64,000 nt of DNA. Origin: CAZPRY01 sp964589175. GTDB taxonomy: Bacteria > Fidelibacterota > UBA2242. This document shows, piece by piece, positions 53,455-62,809 of this stretch (within the stretch, counting starts at the first letter, position 1; every line of letters begins with the position of its first letter). The DNA lies in assembly GCA_964589175.1 (NCBI GenBank), contig CAZPRY010000015.1, positions 21,085 to 85,084 on the forward strand, given 5' to 3'. The notes under the pieces are model-generated. The model saw only the letters and a program-made list of their open reading frames with translations, ran no database searches and was not told the DNA's origin. Both the position numbers and the translations under genes were made by a program.

Positions 53455-55446
53455 ATGCTTTTCAGAAAAAGCAGGTTATTTCTTATTACAGTCCATATAA
53501 TATTTACTCTTTTGATGAGCGGGCTGGCTCAGGAGAAGACTGTACTGCAAACTCAACCGGATAATGAACTTCGAACCTATCCATCCTATGCACTTTTCGA
53601 AAGATTGATGCAAGTGCCCGGGCAAATCGCCGTCCGTCAATTTTCCAGTCATAACAAAAAAGGTATGAACAGTGATGAAAATTGGCCAGTTTACACAGAT
53701 CCAAACGGAGATGAAGTTATTTTCGATGCGACCGGTCCCGGTTGTATCCGGAGCATGTGGGCAACCTATCTTGATTCATCTGCGATTGTCAAATTTTATT
53801 TTGATGGTGAAAAAAAGCCACGCTACAGTATGAATTATATCGACTTTTATAAAGGGGAAAATGAAGGTTTTCCCACTCCACTTATTTCTTTTGAAAAACG
53901 GGGAACATGCTGTATCGAGGAACCTAATGCCGGCAATAATTTTATCCCGATCCCTTATGAGAAATCATTAAAAATAGCCATTCAGGGACTGTCCCGGTTT
54001 TTCCATATAATCTATGAGGAATACCCGTATAAAACGCCCATAAAGACATTTTCCGGTGCTGAAGATCTTTCGGCTTTAGAAGACTGTTTTAAACGATTTG
54101 GAGATGCTCCGCTGGATTCTGAGGGTTTGGATGTTTATGAAACCACGCAGGAAGAAATCGCACCCCTGCAAGCGATTCCTCTTTTGAACTTGGAAAACAC
54201 TGCCGGCATTATCCGCGAAATCGATATTGAGGCGGACGGCTCGGTGGAATTTTTTCGGGAAGCACGCATTCGCATGCGCTGGGATGGGCACTCACGCCGC
54301 GATGTGCTGGCGCCTATCGGGATCTTTTTCGGATCTGCCGTTGAGGCGGATGATATGCGTTCGCTGCCGCTGCGGGTAGAGAAACTTGAAAGCGGACGGG
54401 TACGACTGAGGTGTTACTTCCCGATGCCGTTCTGGGAAAAGGCCGAGATTGATCTGGTGAATTTATCCCGGCAACACAAGGGCCCGCTCAATGTGAAAAT
54501 CTATGTCAGCCCCAATCCGCTTGAAAAATCTACGGGAACCTATTTCACGACCCTCTATCACGAGGGTGAAACGGTCTATGGCCATGATTGGTTGTTATTT
54601 GAAGGCAGCGGTTCGGGATGGTTTGTCGGGGTGGTTCAGTCGATGCAATATGAGCATTATTGTGAAGGGGATGAGCGCTTCTACATCGATGGCGCCATAT
54701 CGCCTCAGATTAACGGAACCGGTACTGAGGATTACTATCTGGCCTGTTTCTGGTCGAATGTTGATTTTGATATGCCGTTCGGTTGCGTCGTCGGAGACAT
54801 ATTGAAAAAAGGCGGCGGTGATTGGCGGGGTACGTACTATGTTCCCAGCTGTTATAGCCGCTTTCACCTGGAGGCGCCCATTCCTTTTCATTCGTCCATC
54901 AATGCCCGTATCCAGCACGGAGGACTTAGCAATATCCGATCCGACTACCGCAGTCTTGCTTTCTGCTATCTGAATAAACAGGAAATGATCCGACAAACCG
55001 ACTTTATTGACGTCGGTAACGCGGCAAGCGAAAAAACGCATGCCTACCGGGCGACAAACCAGGGCGATATCCGTAGCCTGGAAGCCTTCCCCGAAGGAGA
55101 ATATTTCGAAACGTTGGTGAGGGACGATGGGCGCTATCATCAAAAAGGAGCGATTACTTTCAAAGTTGCCATCGATCCCGAAAATCAAGGCGTACGGCTG
55201 CGCAGGCGAATCGATCAATCTATACCATGCCAAAAAGCGCAGGTCTATGTCGATGGAAAGTATGCCGGTTGCTGGTACTACGGCTACCAAAATGAATATC
55301 TCCGCTGGTTTGATCTGGACTTCGCGATTCACCCGGATTTGACGCGGGGAAAGAATGCTCTCGAAGTAAAACTCGTACTGGAACCGGGTGAGGGCGTAGA
55401 TACATTCACCGATTTTTGGTATGGCGTTTATTGCTACAGATTTTAA
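53455..55446 (+). CDS. GH172 (DUF2961) glycoside hydrolase, copy 2
   Basis: 663 residues with an AAAGGGAGG ribosome site and a signal peptide ending near GLAQEK. Family blocks are present in order: DATGPGCIRSMWATY, YIDFYKGENEGFPTPLI, NNFIPIPYEKSLKIAI, LEDCFKRFGD, IRMRWDGHSRRDVLAPIGIFFGSA, INGTGTEDYYLACFW (conserved E-D), FHLEAPIPFHSSINARIQHG. Residues 510-663 add another sandwich domain. It should work in the periplasm or at the surface. With the FucI-type isomerase, RbsD/FucU and ribulokinase-like genes downstream, release of D-arabinofuranose from a D-arabinan-like glycan is the leading hypothesis. Confidence 0.86.
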   Translation: MLFRKSRLFLITVHIIFTLLMSGLAQEKTVLQTQPDNELRTYPSYALFERLMQVPGQIAVRQFSSHNKKGMNSDENWPVYTDPNGDEVIFDATGPGCIRSMWATYLDSSAIVKFYFDGEKKPRYSMNYIDFYKGENEGFPTPLISFEKRGTCCIEEPNAGNNFIPIPYEKSLKIAIQGLSRFFHIIYEEYPYKTPIKTFSGAEDLSALEDCFKRFGDAPLDSEGLDVYETTQEEIAPLQAIPLLNLENTAGIIREIDIEADGSVEFFREARIRMRWDGHSRRDVLAPIGIFFGSAVEADDMRSLPLRVEKLESGRVRLRCYFPMPFWEKAEIDLVNLSRQHKGPLNVKIYVSPNPLEKSTGTYFTTLYHEGETVYGHDWLLFEGSGSGWFVGVVQSMQYEHYCEGDERFYIDGAISPQINGTGTEDYYLACFWSNVDFDMPFGCVVGDILKKGGGDWRGTYYVPSCYSRFHLEAPIPFHSSINARIQHGGLSNIRSDYRSLAFCYLNKQEMIRQTDFIDVGNAASEKTHAYRATNQGDIRSLEAFPEGEYFETLVRDDGRYHQKGAITFKVAIDPENQGVRLRRRIDQSIPCQKAQVYVDGKYAGCWYYGYQNEYLRWFDLDFAIHPDLTRGKNALEVKLVLEPGEGVDTFTDFWYGVYCYRF

Positions 55447-55542
55447 TGGACATGTTGATAAATCAGGGCAAAGCATTTTGTCTGTAACTTCGAACAGAGA
55501 GAACATCCATGGAAATCAGAATAAACGGGATCGACATACAGT

Positions 55543-56466
55543 ATGAATAAACTTTTCATCAATCTCGTTGCCGTCTGCATTTTTATCAGCATGCTGGAGG
55601 CCAAAGAGTACAAAGTGTACTACCTGGGCGGGCAATCCAACATGGAAGGCCTGGGGCGTGTCGAAGAATTGCCGAATGATCTGCCCTCTGCCGTAAAGGA
55701 TGTAATGATTTTTCACGGTAATAGTGCCGCAGATGATTCGCCTGTGGACGGCCGGGGCTTATGGTCACAACTTTCGCCCGGACACGGTGATGGCTTTCAT
55801 ACTGATGGGATCAGGAATCTGTACACGGATAGATTTGGGATTGAATTGACCTTTGCGCAGAAGATAAAGGAACTGACGCCGGAATATCCGATCGCGCTGA
55901 TCAAATATTCTCGCGGAGCTACCTCGCTTTCTGAAGAAGCTGCCGGATCTGCCGGCTGCTGGGCGCCTGATTACCGTGGTTGTGATGGAATCAATCAATA
56001 CGATCATTTTCTTGCGACGCTCAGGAATGCATTCTCTGTCAGAGATATTGATTCTGACGGGGAAGAGGATGTGCTTATTCCCGCCGGAATTATTTGGATG
56101 CAGGGTGAGAGCGATGCCTCTTTTACGGAGGAAATTGCCGGTCGTTATGAGCAAAATCTGAAACGACTGATGGATTTGATCAGAGCTGCCTTGCGCGTCG
56201 ATGATCTGCCGGTAGTGATAGGACTGATTACCGATTCGGGTCAGTATGATGACGGTAAAGTGTGGGATTACGGAGAAATTGTACAGAAGGCCCAGGCATC
56301 CTACGTCGAACAGGATTGCTGTGCGGCTCTGGTTACCAGCACGAAGAATTATAGCTATTCGGATCCTTGGCATTATGACAGTCAAGGTTTTCTTGATTTG
56401 GGTCTCGAGTTTGCCAAAGAGGTGGTTCAACTCCAAAAACGCGCCGATAAGAAATTTAGCAATTAG
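55543..56466 (+). CDS. SASA-domain carbohydrate esterase (SGNH-like)
   Basis: 307 residues with a signal peptide (to about residue 20). The SASA/DUF303 nucleophile block is GGQSNMEGLG, with GIIWMQGESDAS (oxyanion block) and a C-terminal SDPWHYDSQGFLDLG carrying the catalytic Asp-His. Such enzymes remove acetyl groups from sialic acids or plant and microbial polysaccharides. It lies in the same operon as GH172 and the FGGY kinase, so it probably deacylates the glycan before or after GH172 acts. Confidence 0.85.
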   Translation: MNKLFINLVAVCIFISMLEAKEYKVYYLGGQSNMEGLGRVEELPNDLPSAVKDVMIFHGNSAADDSPVDGRGLWSQLSPGHGDGFHTDGIRNLYTDRFGIELTFAQKIKELTPEYPIALIKYSRGATSLSEEAAGSAGCWAPDYRGCDGINQYDHFLATLRNAFSVRDIDSDGEEDVLIPAGIIWMQGESDASFTEEIAGRYEQNLKRLMDLIRAALRVDDLPVVIGLITDSGQYDDGKVWDYGEIVQKAQASYVEQDCCAALVTSTKNYSYSDPWHYDSQGFLDLGLEFAKEVVQLQKRADKKFSN

Positions 56467-56480
56467 AAGGCGAAAGAACG

Positions 56481-58028
56481 ATGCAGCATGATGTTTACGT
56501 TTTGGGTATCGATTCGGGTACACAGAGCCTGCGCGCAGGGATTTTTGATTTACAGGGCAATCCGGTCATTTTCGCAACCAAAGAATACTCCATTTCCCAC
56601 GCTCAGGTAGGCTGGGCTGAGCAGTCGGCGAACGACTGGTGGGAAGCTGCGAAAATCACGGTTAATGAATGCATGCAAAAATCCCGGATCGATCCCGAAA
56701 AAATTGTGGGAATGAGTGTCGACGGCACATCCTGCACAGTTCTTCCGGTTGACCGGCAGGGGAATCCGCTGCGGAATGCATTTCTTTGGATGGACATCCG
56801 GGCCCATAAAGAGGCGGAATTGGTAAACGCTACCGGCCATCCGATTTTGAAGTACGTCGGTGGCCAGGAATCTCCTGAATGGATGATTCCGAAAGCATTA
56901 TGGCTCAAAAAGAATGAGCCCGATATTTATAAATCAGCCTTTCGAATCATCGAAAGTACCGATTGGCTTATGTTTAAACTAACCGGGCGCTGGACTGCTT
57001 CGAAGTGTAATGTCACCTGCAAATGGAATTATGCCTCTCCCGAAGGCGGCTGGGCCGATGATTTTTTGAAGGAAGTCGGTTTGGAGGATATCAGGGAAAA
57101 GTGGCCGACGGACGTATTGAATATGGGCGATTATGCCGGGGAACTTACGGAACAAACCGCCAAAGAGTTGGGGCTGAAAAAAGGTACCATCGTTGCTCAA
57201 GGTGGCATCGACGCCTATGCCGGGATGCTGGGTTTGGCTACGGTCAAGCCGGGACGCCTGGCTCTCGTGATTGGAACCTCTACATGTCATATGGCCTTTT
57301 CGGATAAACCGATCTGGGATTCCGGTGTCTGGGGTCCGTACCCTGACGCAATCCTTCCGAATTCATGGGTGCTGGAGGGTGGGCAGACGGCGACCGGTTC
57401 TATCGTTCAGTGGTTCATCGATAATTTCGCCTATAAAGAGAAATTTGAAGCCGAAGCAAAAGGAATCAATATATATCAATTACTTGATCAAAAAGCGGCG
57501 GAAGTCGGAATCGGCGCTGAAGGATTGGTGCTGCTGGATTATTGGCAAGGGAACCGGACTCCGATAAGAGACTCATTGTTAAGGGGCGCTATCTGGGGGC
57601 TTAGCCTGAAGCATACCGGCGGACATATTTTCCGGTCCATTTATGAGGGAACTGCCTTCGGCACCAGGGATATACTTGAGAATCTTGACCAGCATGGATT
57701 TAAGGCCCGGCAGATCTATGCCTGCGGAGGAGGAGCCAAGAGCGATCTCTGGTTACAGATTCACGCCGACGTATGCAACGTGCCGATCTACCTGACCAAA
57801 GTCTCGGAAGCCGTTGCCTTAGGAACAGCTATCTGCGCGGCGGTAGGCGCCGGGAAATTTACGAATTTGGTTGAAGCTGCGGAATCCATGGTCCAGATAT
57901 CGAAGAAAATCGAACCCAATCCCGACAATCAAAAGGCGTACGATTTCTATTTTGATAAATACAAAAGGACCTATCCAGGCCTGAAAGATTTAATGCATGA
58001 AGTAACTCAAAAAGTGGAATCGATGTAA
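56481..58028 (+). CDS. FGGY-family carbohydrate kinase, ribulokinase-like
   Basis: 515 residues. FGGY hallmarks: LGIDSGTQSLRAGIFDLQG phosphate loop, WWEAAK, SVDGTSCTVLPVD, catalytic Asp in QGGIDAYAGMLGL, and GTSTCHMA...GVWGPYPDAILPNSWVLEGGQTATGSIVQW, a pattern closer to D-ribulokinase-type FGGY proteins than to xylulokinase or glycerol kinase. The adenine-site block is YACGGGAKSDLW. It phosphorylates a ketose in the cytosol, most likely D-ribulose (from D-arabinose) or L-fuculose. It is followed 3 bases later by the mutarotase gene. Confidence 0.85.
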   Translation: MQHDVYVLGIDSGTQSLRAGIFDLQGNPVIFATKEYSISHAQVGWAEQSANDWWEAAKITVNECMQKSRIDPEKIVGMSVDGTSCTVLPVDRQGNPLRNAFLWMDIRAHKEAELVNATGHPILKYVGGQESPEWMIPKALWLKKNEPDIYKSAFRIIESTDWLMFKLTGRWTASKCNVTCKWNYASPEGGWADDFLKEVGLEDIREKWPTDVLNMGDYAGELTEQTAKELGLKKGTIVAQGGIDAYAGMLGLATVKPGRLALVIGTSTCHMAFSDKPIWDSGVWGPYPDAILPNSWVLEGGQTATGSIVQWFIDNFAYKEKFEAEAKGINIYQLLDQKAAEVGIGAEGLVLLDYWQGNRTPIRDSLLRGAIWGLSLKHTGGHIFRSIYEGTAFGTRDILENLDQHGFKARQIYACGGGAKSDLWLQIHADVCNVPIYLTKVSEAVALGTAICAAVGAGKFTNLVEAAESMVQISKKIEPNPDNQKAYDFYFDKYKRTYPGLKDLMHEVTQKVESM

Positions 58029-58031
58029 AAG

Positions 58032-58472
58032 ATGCTGAAGTACAAGTTGACTAATCCTGACATCATCTCGGCGCTCGCCGCTGCCGGTCACGGGGCAAAA
58101 GTGCTGATTGCCGATTCGAACTATCCGGCAAGTACCAAAATTGGCGAAAAAGCGCAACTGGTCTATTTAAATGTGACAGCGGGAATTCCTTCGGCTATGG
58201 AGGTACTGAAGGTTCTGCTTGATGCAATTGAGGTTGAATCCGCTCAGGTAATGCAGCCCGACGACGGCAGTGAACCGACGATTTTCAAAGAATTCAGAAA
58301 CATTCTCCCTAACAAGATTCAAATTGAAAAGTTGGCAAGGAATGAATTTTATAACGCCGTTTACAGTCCGGATACCTGTCTGGTAATCCAAACCGGCGAA
58401 CAGAGACTATATGCAAATTTGTTAATAACAATCGGCGCAATTGCCCTCAATGAAAAGGAGAATAACCGATGA
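58032..58472 (+). CDS. RbsD/FucU-family sugar mutarotase
   Basis: 146 residues, the usual family length. The catalytic block AAAGHGAKVLIADSNYPA with His and Asp matches RbsD/FucU (GHG..I...D...P), and the C-terminal VIQTGEQRLYANLLITIG aligns with the family ending containing the conserved Tyr. It speeds anomer interconversion of ribose-, fucose- or arabinose-type sugars for the following isomerase. Start and stop are tightly packed between the kinase and the isomerase (ATGA overlap). Confidence 0.9.
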   Translation: MLKYKLTNPDIISALAAAGHGAKVLIADSNYPASTKIGEKAQLVYLNVTAGIPSAMEVLKVLLDAIEVESAQVMQPDDGSEPTIFKEFRNILPNKIQIEKLARNEFYNAVYSPDTCLVIQTGEQRLYANLLITIGAIALNEKENNR

Positions 58473-60025
58473 AAATGAAAGTTGGCGTATTTTCACCGAA
58501 TGATCCCAGGCCCTGGGTTAGGGAAGAAAATATTGAAATGATGTTGTCTCATGAAAAGTCCCTTGTGGACACCCTGGAAGGAGAAGGGATAGAGGTAGTG
58601 CGCGGAGGAGAGGGATTTCCACGTGAAGATCAGATAGCCTGGAATACCGGATTGGTCAGGGCGCAGGTCAAGAATATCGCCAGGACAAAGCCGGATGCCC
58701 TGATTATAAATCAAGGTTCGTGGACATTTCCCTATGATTCGGTGGATGCCGTGAAAGCATTTATGCGTGAGACCAATGATATTGCCCGTGTAATCATGTT
58801 TTCTTATAAAGATACGCAATATCCCGGATTAGTCGCCGGCATGGCTGCCGGAGGTGGTTTAAAGAGAATTGGTATTCCATTTTCATCGTGTTATGGCATT
58901 ATTGATAAGGACCCGGAGACCAAAAAATGGCTGCTCGACATTTTGAGCTTTTATAAGAGAAGAGCCGAATCGGAAAAGGTAGTGAAGGATGCTATCTACA
59001 AATTAGGAGATCAGAAATACTTGTCGTTGGGCGGAATGGCTTTGAAAATGTCAACGACAACCGCCGATGTTGATCTGTGGCAAAAACTATTCGGGATCAG
59101 CTTTGAGACGCTTGATCAATCAGAGATGACCATCCGCGCATTAAAGATGGTCGATTGGGAGGGAAAACCGGGCGAAAGCGATTATTCAATTAAAGACAGC
59201 CGGGTAAAGGCTGCTATTGATTACATTTGGGTGAATAAACACGGCACATTTGATTTTTCCCGTGACAAGCTCAAAAATATTAACAAATTTATCTACCAGA
59301 TGTCGTTTTATTATGCAGCCTTGGATCTGGTTGCTGAATATGGAATTACTTTCCTGGGCGTTAAATGCCAGGATGAAATATCGGCTCGTGAATGCACAGC
59401 CTGTTTGGTGACCTCGTTTATGAGTAATGATGTCGGGCCGGATGGCTGTCGGAAACAGATTATTCCATCCGCCTGTGAAAACGATATGGATTCGGCTTTA
59501 ACTCAGCTTTGGCTGAACTTGTTATCGGGTAAACCGGCCGGATTTGGCGATTTTCGTGATGTCGATGGGGATATTCTGGCGATTGTCAACTGCGGCCAGC
59601 ATCCTCCGTACTTTTTCGGCGGGCCGGAAGAAGATTCGGTGAAAAAACTGGATAATGTGGAATACATGGGACAGGAAATATTCTATGCTGCCGGCGGTTC
59701 TTCGGTTCGCGGTAGGACACCCGGTGGGCACAAGATGACGATTGCGCGGCTGGGCAGAGAAAATCTCCGCTATCAGCTTGTCGCTACGGTAATGGATACG
59801 ATTAATGTATCTCCTGAAGAACATAATAATTATGATTTTTCATGGCCTATTATCCGGGGAAAAGTGCCGATCCCTGGAAAGGTTTTGATTGATATCTGGC
59901 CATGCAATCATTTAGGTTTTGCGTTTGGTGATTACACACCGCAACTGGTGGAAATGGCGCAGCAATTGGACATTGGATTCAGGATATATGATGAAAAAGG
60001 CCGCGAGTACTACAAAGCGACCTAA
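58469..60025 (+). CDS. L-fucose/D-arabinose isomerase family protein
   Basis: 518 residues, shorter than classical FucI (about 590). It has the two N-terminal Rossmann domains (PDALIINQGSWTFPYDSVDAV; GLVAGMAAGGGLKRIGI) and the C-terminal metal-binding domain with GVKCQDEISARECTACLV, a likely ligand Glu in SACENDMDSALTQ, and later GFGDFRDVDG and INCGQHPPYF-like blocks. A conserved His appears near the end in WPCNHLGFAFG. FucI enzymes also isomerise D-arabinose to D-ribulose, which would feed the ribulokinase-like kinase upstream. The choice between L-fucose and D-arabinose cannot be made from motifs alone; the absence of a fuculose-phosphate aldolase in view favours D-arabinose. Confidence 0.83.
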   Translation: MKMKVGVFSPNDPRPWVREENIEMMLSHEKSLVDTLEGEGIEVVRGGEGFPREDQIAWNTGLVRAQVKNIARTKPDALIINQGSWTFPYDSVDAVKAFMRETNDIARVIMFSYKDTQYPGLVAGMAAGGGLKRIGIPFSSCYGIIDKDPETKKWLLDILSFYKRRAESEKVVKDAIYKLGDQKYLSLGGMALKMSTTTADVDLWQKLFGISFETLDQSEMTIRALKMVDWEGKPGESDYSIKDSRVKAAIDYIWVNKHGTFDFSRDKLKNINKFIYQMSFYYAALDLVAEYGITFLGVKCQDEISARECTACLVTSFMSNDVGPDGCRKQIIPSACENDMDSALTQLWLNLLSGKPAGFGDFRDVDGDILAIVNCGQHPPYFFGGPEEDSVKKLDNVEYMGQEIFYAAGGSSVRGRTPGGHKMTIARLGRENLRYQLVATVMDTINVSPEEHNNYDFSWPIIRGKVPIPGKVLIDIWPCNHLGFAFGDYTPQLVEMAQQLDIGFRIYDEKGREYYKAT

Positions 60026-60045
60026 AGAGGAATGAAGCGAACACT

Positions 60046-61548
60046 ATGCTTTCCATGAGGGGTGTTACCAAAGAATTTTCCGGGATATTTGCACTTCAAA
60101 ATGTCGATTTTGAAGTGCTGCCCGGTGAAGTCATGGCTCTTATGGGCGAAAACGGCGCCGGCAAATCCACCCTAATGAAAATTCTGGCAGGAGTTTACAC
60201 AGATTGGGGTGGCAAAATATCAGTTGACCAAAAGGAACTGCGATTTAAAAATACCCGGGAAGCGGAAGATGCCGGAATCGGGATTATTTACCAGGAACTG
60301 AATCTGGTACCGGAACTTACGGTAGCTGAGAACATGTTTTTAGGGCGAGAGCCAACCCGATTCGGCACAGTGATCGATTTTCCTCAAATGAACAGAATGG
60401 CTAGTGATATTCTCACTGAATTGCATTTTACGGAACCGGTGATGACGCCGGTGTCACGATTGCGGGTTGGGCGTCAACAGCTAGTGGAAATTGGTAAAGC
60501 GCTTTCATTAAATGCCCGCGTTCTGATTATGGATGAACCGACTTCGGCGCTCTCTGAAAAAGAATCCCAAATCCTTCTGAAGGTAGTAAAACAGCTCCGG
60601 GATCGGGGCGTTTCGATCATCTATATTACTCATCGGATTGCAGAAGTATTTGAGATTGCGGACCGGGTTACGGTTTTGCGGGATGGATGTCTCGTGGCAG
60701 TAGAGGCGATTCAGAATATGGACCGTCAAAAACTGATCCGGCTGATGGTTGGCCGGGACTTTAAGAAGTTCTATTTCAAAGCTGGAAAACCGAAAGATGA
60801 TGTATTGGTCAAGGTTACGAACTTGACCAGGAAACATACCAATCCATCACGAAAACCGCTGGTTGATAATGTCAGTTTTGAAGTGCGCAAAGGGGAGCAA
60901 TTTGGGATCGCCGGGCTTCTGGGGGCCGGGCGAACAGAATTGCTTGAGACCCTTTTTGGCGTCGATCCGTCGCACACTACTGGAACCATCGAGATGAACA
61001 GTGAGGAAATAAGATTATCGAATCCCAAGCAGGCGATTGAGGCGGGAATCGGATTCATAACGGAGGATCGCAAAGGCAGTGGCCTTGTGCTGAGTATGGA
61101 TATTTGCCAGAATCTGACGCTGGCAGCCCTTGATTCACTCCTGCAATATTCAATTCTTTCAAGGAAAAAAGAAAACGCCGTTGTCGATCAATACATCGAT
61201 CAATTGTCGATCCAAACCAAGAATCCCAAAAATTCAATCAATTCGCTTTCCGGCGGAAATCAGCAGAAAGTACTCTTGGCGAAATGGCTGGCGACTGAAC
61301 CCAAATTGCTCCTGCTGGACGAACCGACCCGCGGCATCGATGTGGGCGCGAAACATCAGATTTATGTGTTACTGTCCGAACTCGCCAACCAGGGAATTTC
61401 AATCATTATGGCATCTTCTGAACTACTGGAACTGCTTTCAATCTGTGATCGAATAATGGTGATGAGAGAGGGGAAAATGTCAGCTCTCTTTAACCGTGAT
61501 GAAGCGACCCAGGAAAAGATCTTGGATGCCGCGGCGCCAGTTGCCTGA
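60046..61548 (+). CDS. rbsA-like: Sugar ABC transporter ATPase with two nucleotide-binding domains (RbsA/MglA type)
   Basis: 500 residues. The first domain has Walker A GENGAGKST, signature-like RVGRQQLVEIGKAL and Walker B VLIMDEPTSAL; the second has a degenerate A loop (GLLGAGRTELL), signature LSGGNQQKVLLAKWL and Walker B LLLLDEPTRGID. This tandem layout is specific to monosaccharide (CUT2) importers. It forms one operon with the permease and binding protein that follow. Confidence 0.93.
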   Translation: MLSMRGVTKEFSGIFALQNVDFEVLPGEVMALMGENGAGKSTLMKILAGVYTDWGGKISVDQKELRFKNTREAEDAGIGIIYQELNLVPELTVAENMFLGREPTRFGTVIDFPQMNRMASDILTELHFTEPVMTPVSRLRVGRQQLVEIGKALSLNARVLIMDEPTSALSEKESQILLKVVKQLRDRGVSIIYITHRIAEVFEIADRVTVLRDGCLVAVEAIQNMDRQKLIRLMVGRDFKKFYFKAGKPKDDVLVKVTNLTRKHTNPSRKPLVDNVSFEVRKGEQFGIAGLLGAGRTELLETLFGVDPSHTTGTIEMNSEEIRLSNPKQAIEAGIGFITEDRKGSGLVLSMDICQNLTLAALDSLLQYSILSRKKENAVVDQYIDQLSIQTKNPKNSINSLSGGNQQKVLLAKWLATEPKLLLLDEPTRGIDVGAKHQIYVLLSELANQGISIIMASSELLELLSICDRIMVMREGKMSALFNRDEATQEKILDAAAPVA

Positions 61549-61564
61549 AAGAGAAGGAGATTAG

Positions 61565-62797
61565 GTGAAATTGAATAGCAAATTTAGCGGTTTCCTTTCC
61601 GGACTGGGACCATTTATCGGATTAATTATTATCTTCATTGCCGGTATTCTTCTCAATGGCAGTACCTTCATCAATCTGTATAATCAGATCAATGTCCTGG
61701 GAAGGGTATCGATCATTGCTCTGCCGGCGGTTGGCATGACCCTGGTGATTCTTTCGGCCGGTATCGATCTATCCGTTGGAAGTATCGTATCGTTTTCCTC
61801 GGTCATCTGCGCCATGCTGTTGATGGACAGAACCTGGACAAAGGCAAGCATAATTGGCGTGCCGATATTCGTTGTGTTCTGTCTGTTTATCGGATTTTAC
61901 ATATCCTACCGGTTAATCTGTAAAATTATTGGCAATCAGAAATTGGCAAAGTTTTTGGCATTGTTGGTCGGATCCGGTTTTGCCCTGATTGTTTTCCTGC
62001 TCTTAAACAATCAGGTAAAAACGGGATTTTCGACCCTCTCGGTTCTATTGATTGTCCCCGTTATCGGGATATTTCTGGGAGCGTTCAGCGGTGCGGTGAT
62101 TGCAAAAGGCAAAATTCAGCCTTTTATTGTGACCCTCGGGATGATGAGCATCGCTGTCGGTCTGGCAAAATATGTTGCCGGAAAAGGTGGTCAAATTCAC
62201 CCGATCTATTATGATGCAGCCGGATTTTCCGTAGAGGGAACTTCAAATATTGCCCCGGCCAGTTTTGATCTGTTGAGCGACAAAATATCGCTCTTGGGCA
62301 CAAATATTTTACCGGTAACAGCGATATTCTTTCTGCTCGCCGTCCTGATTGTCCATTTGATATTGAAGAAATTAAAATTCGGCCGATATATCTATGCTAT
62401 TGGTGGCAACGAGGAAACCGCGAGACTTTCTGGCATCAACGTTGACCGGGTGAAAACGCTGGTGTACGGTATTTCAGGCGGTCTTTCGGCATTAGCGGGC
62501 GTTTTATATTGTGCAGCCTATACTCAGGGCAAACCGGATGCCGGCGCCACGTGGGAACTGGATGCGATCGCCGCGGTAGTGATTGGCGGGACAAGTCTCA
62601 TGGGGGGCAAAGGATCGGTCGTGGGAACTATGGTCGGTGTGTTAATTCTTGGGTACCTTGGCAATATTTTAAATCTCCAGGAGGTTTCCAGTGAAGTGCA
62701 GAATATCCTAAAAGGAGCAATTATCGTCGGAGCGGTCCTTGTACAGGAAGGCACAGTTGTACGCTGGTTCAAGACATTTCGTAAACCGAAAAATTAA
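61565..62797 (+). CDS. rbsC-like: Monosaccharide ABC transporter permease (RbsC type)
   Basis: 410 residues from GTG 61565 with a GAAGGAG site. It has about 10 hydrophobic segments; the motif AGIDLSVGSIVSFSSVICAM and the cytoplasmic coupling block GGNEETARLSGINVDRVKTLVY are diagnostic of RbsC/AraH permeases. It is somewhat longer than E. coli RbsC because of an insertion around residues 105-165. It works as a homodimer with the ATPase at 60046. Confidence 0.93.
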   Translation: MKLNSKFSGFLSGLGPFIGLIIIFIAGILLNGSTFINLYNQINVLGRVSIIALPAVGMTLVILSAGIDLSVGSIVSFSSVICAMLLMDRTWTKASIIGVPIFVVFCLFIGFYISYRLICKIIGNQKLAKFLALLVGSGFALIVFLLLNNQVKTGFSTLSVLLIVPVIGIFLGAFSGAVIAKGKIQPFIVTLGMMSIAVGLAKYVAGKGGQIHPIYYDAAGFSVEGTSNIAPASFDLLSDKISLLGTNILPVTAIFFLLAVLIVHLILKKLKFGRYIYAIGGNEETARLSGINVDRVKTLVYGISGGLSALAGVLYCAAYTQGKPDAGATWELDAIAAVVIGGTSLMGGKGSVVGTMVGVLILGYLGNILNLQEVSSEVQNILKGAIIVGAVLVQEGTVVRWFKTFRKPKN

Positions 62798-62809
62798 TAG
62801 AGGATTACT

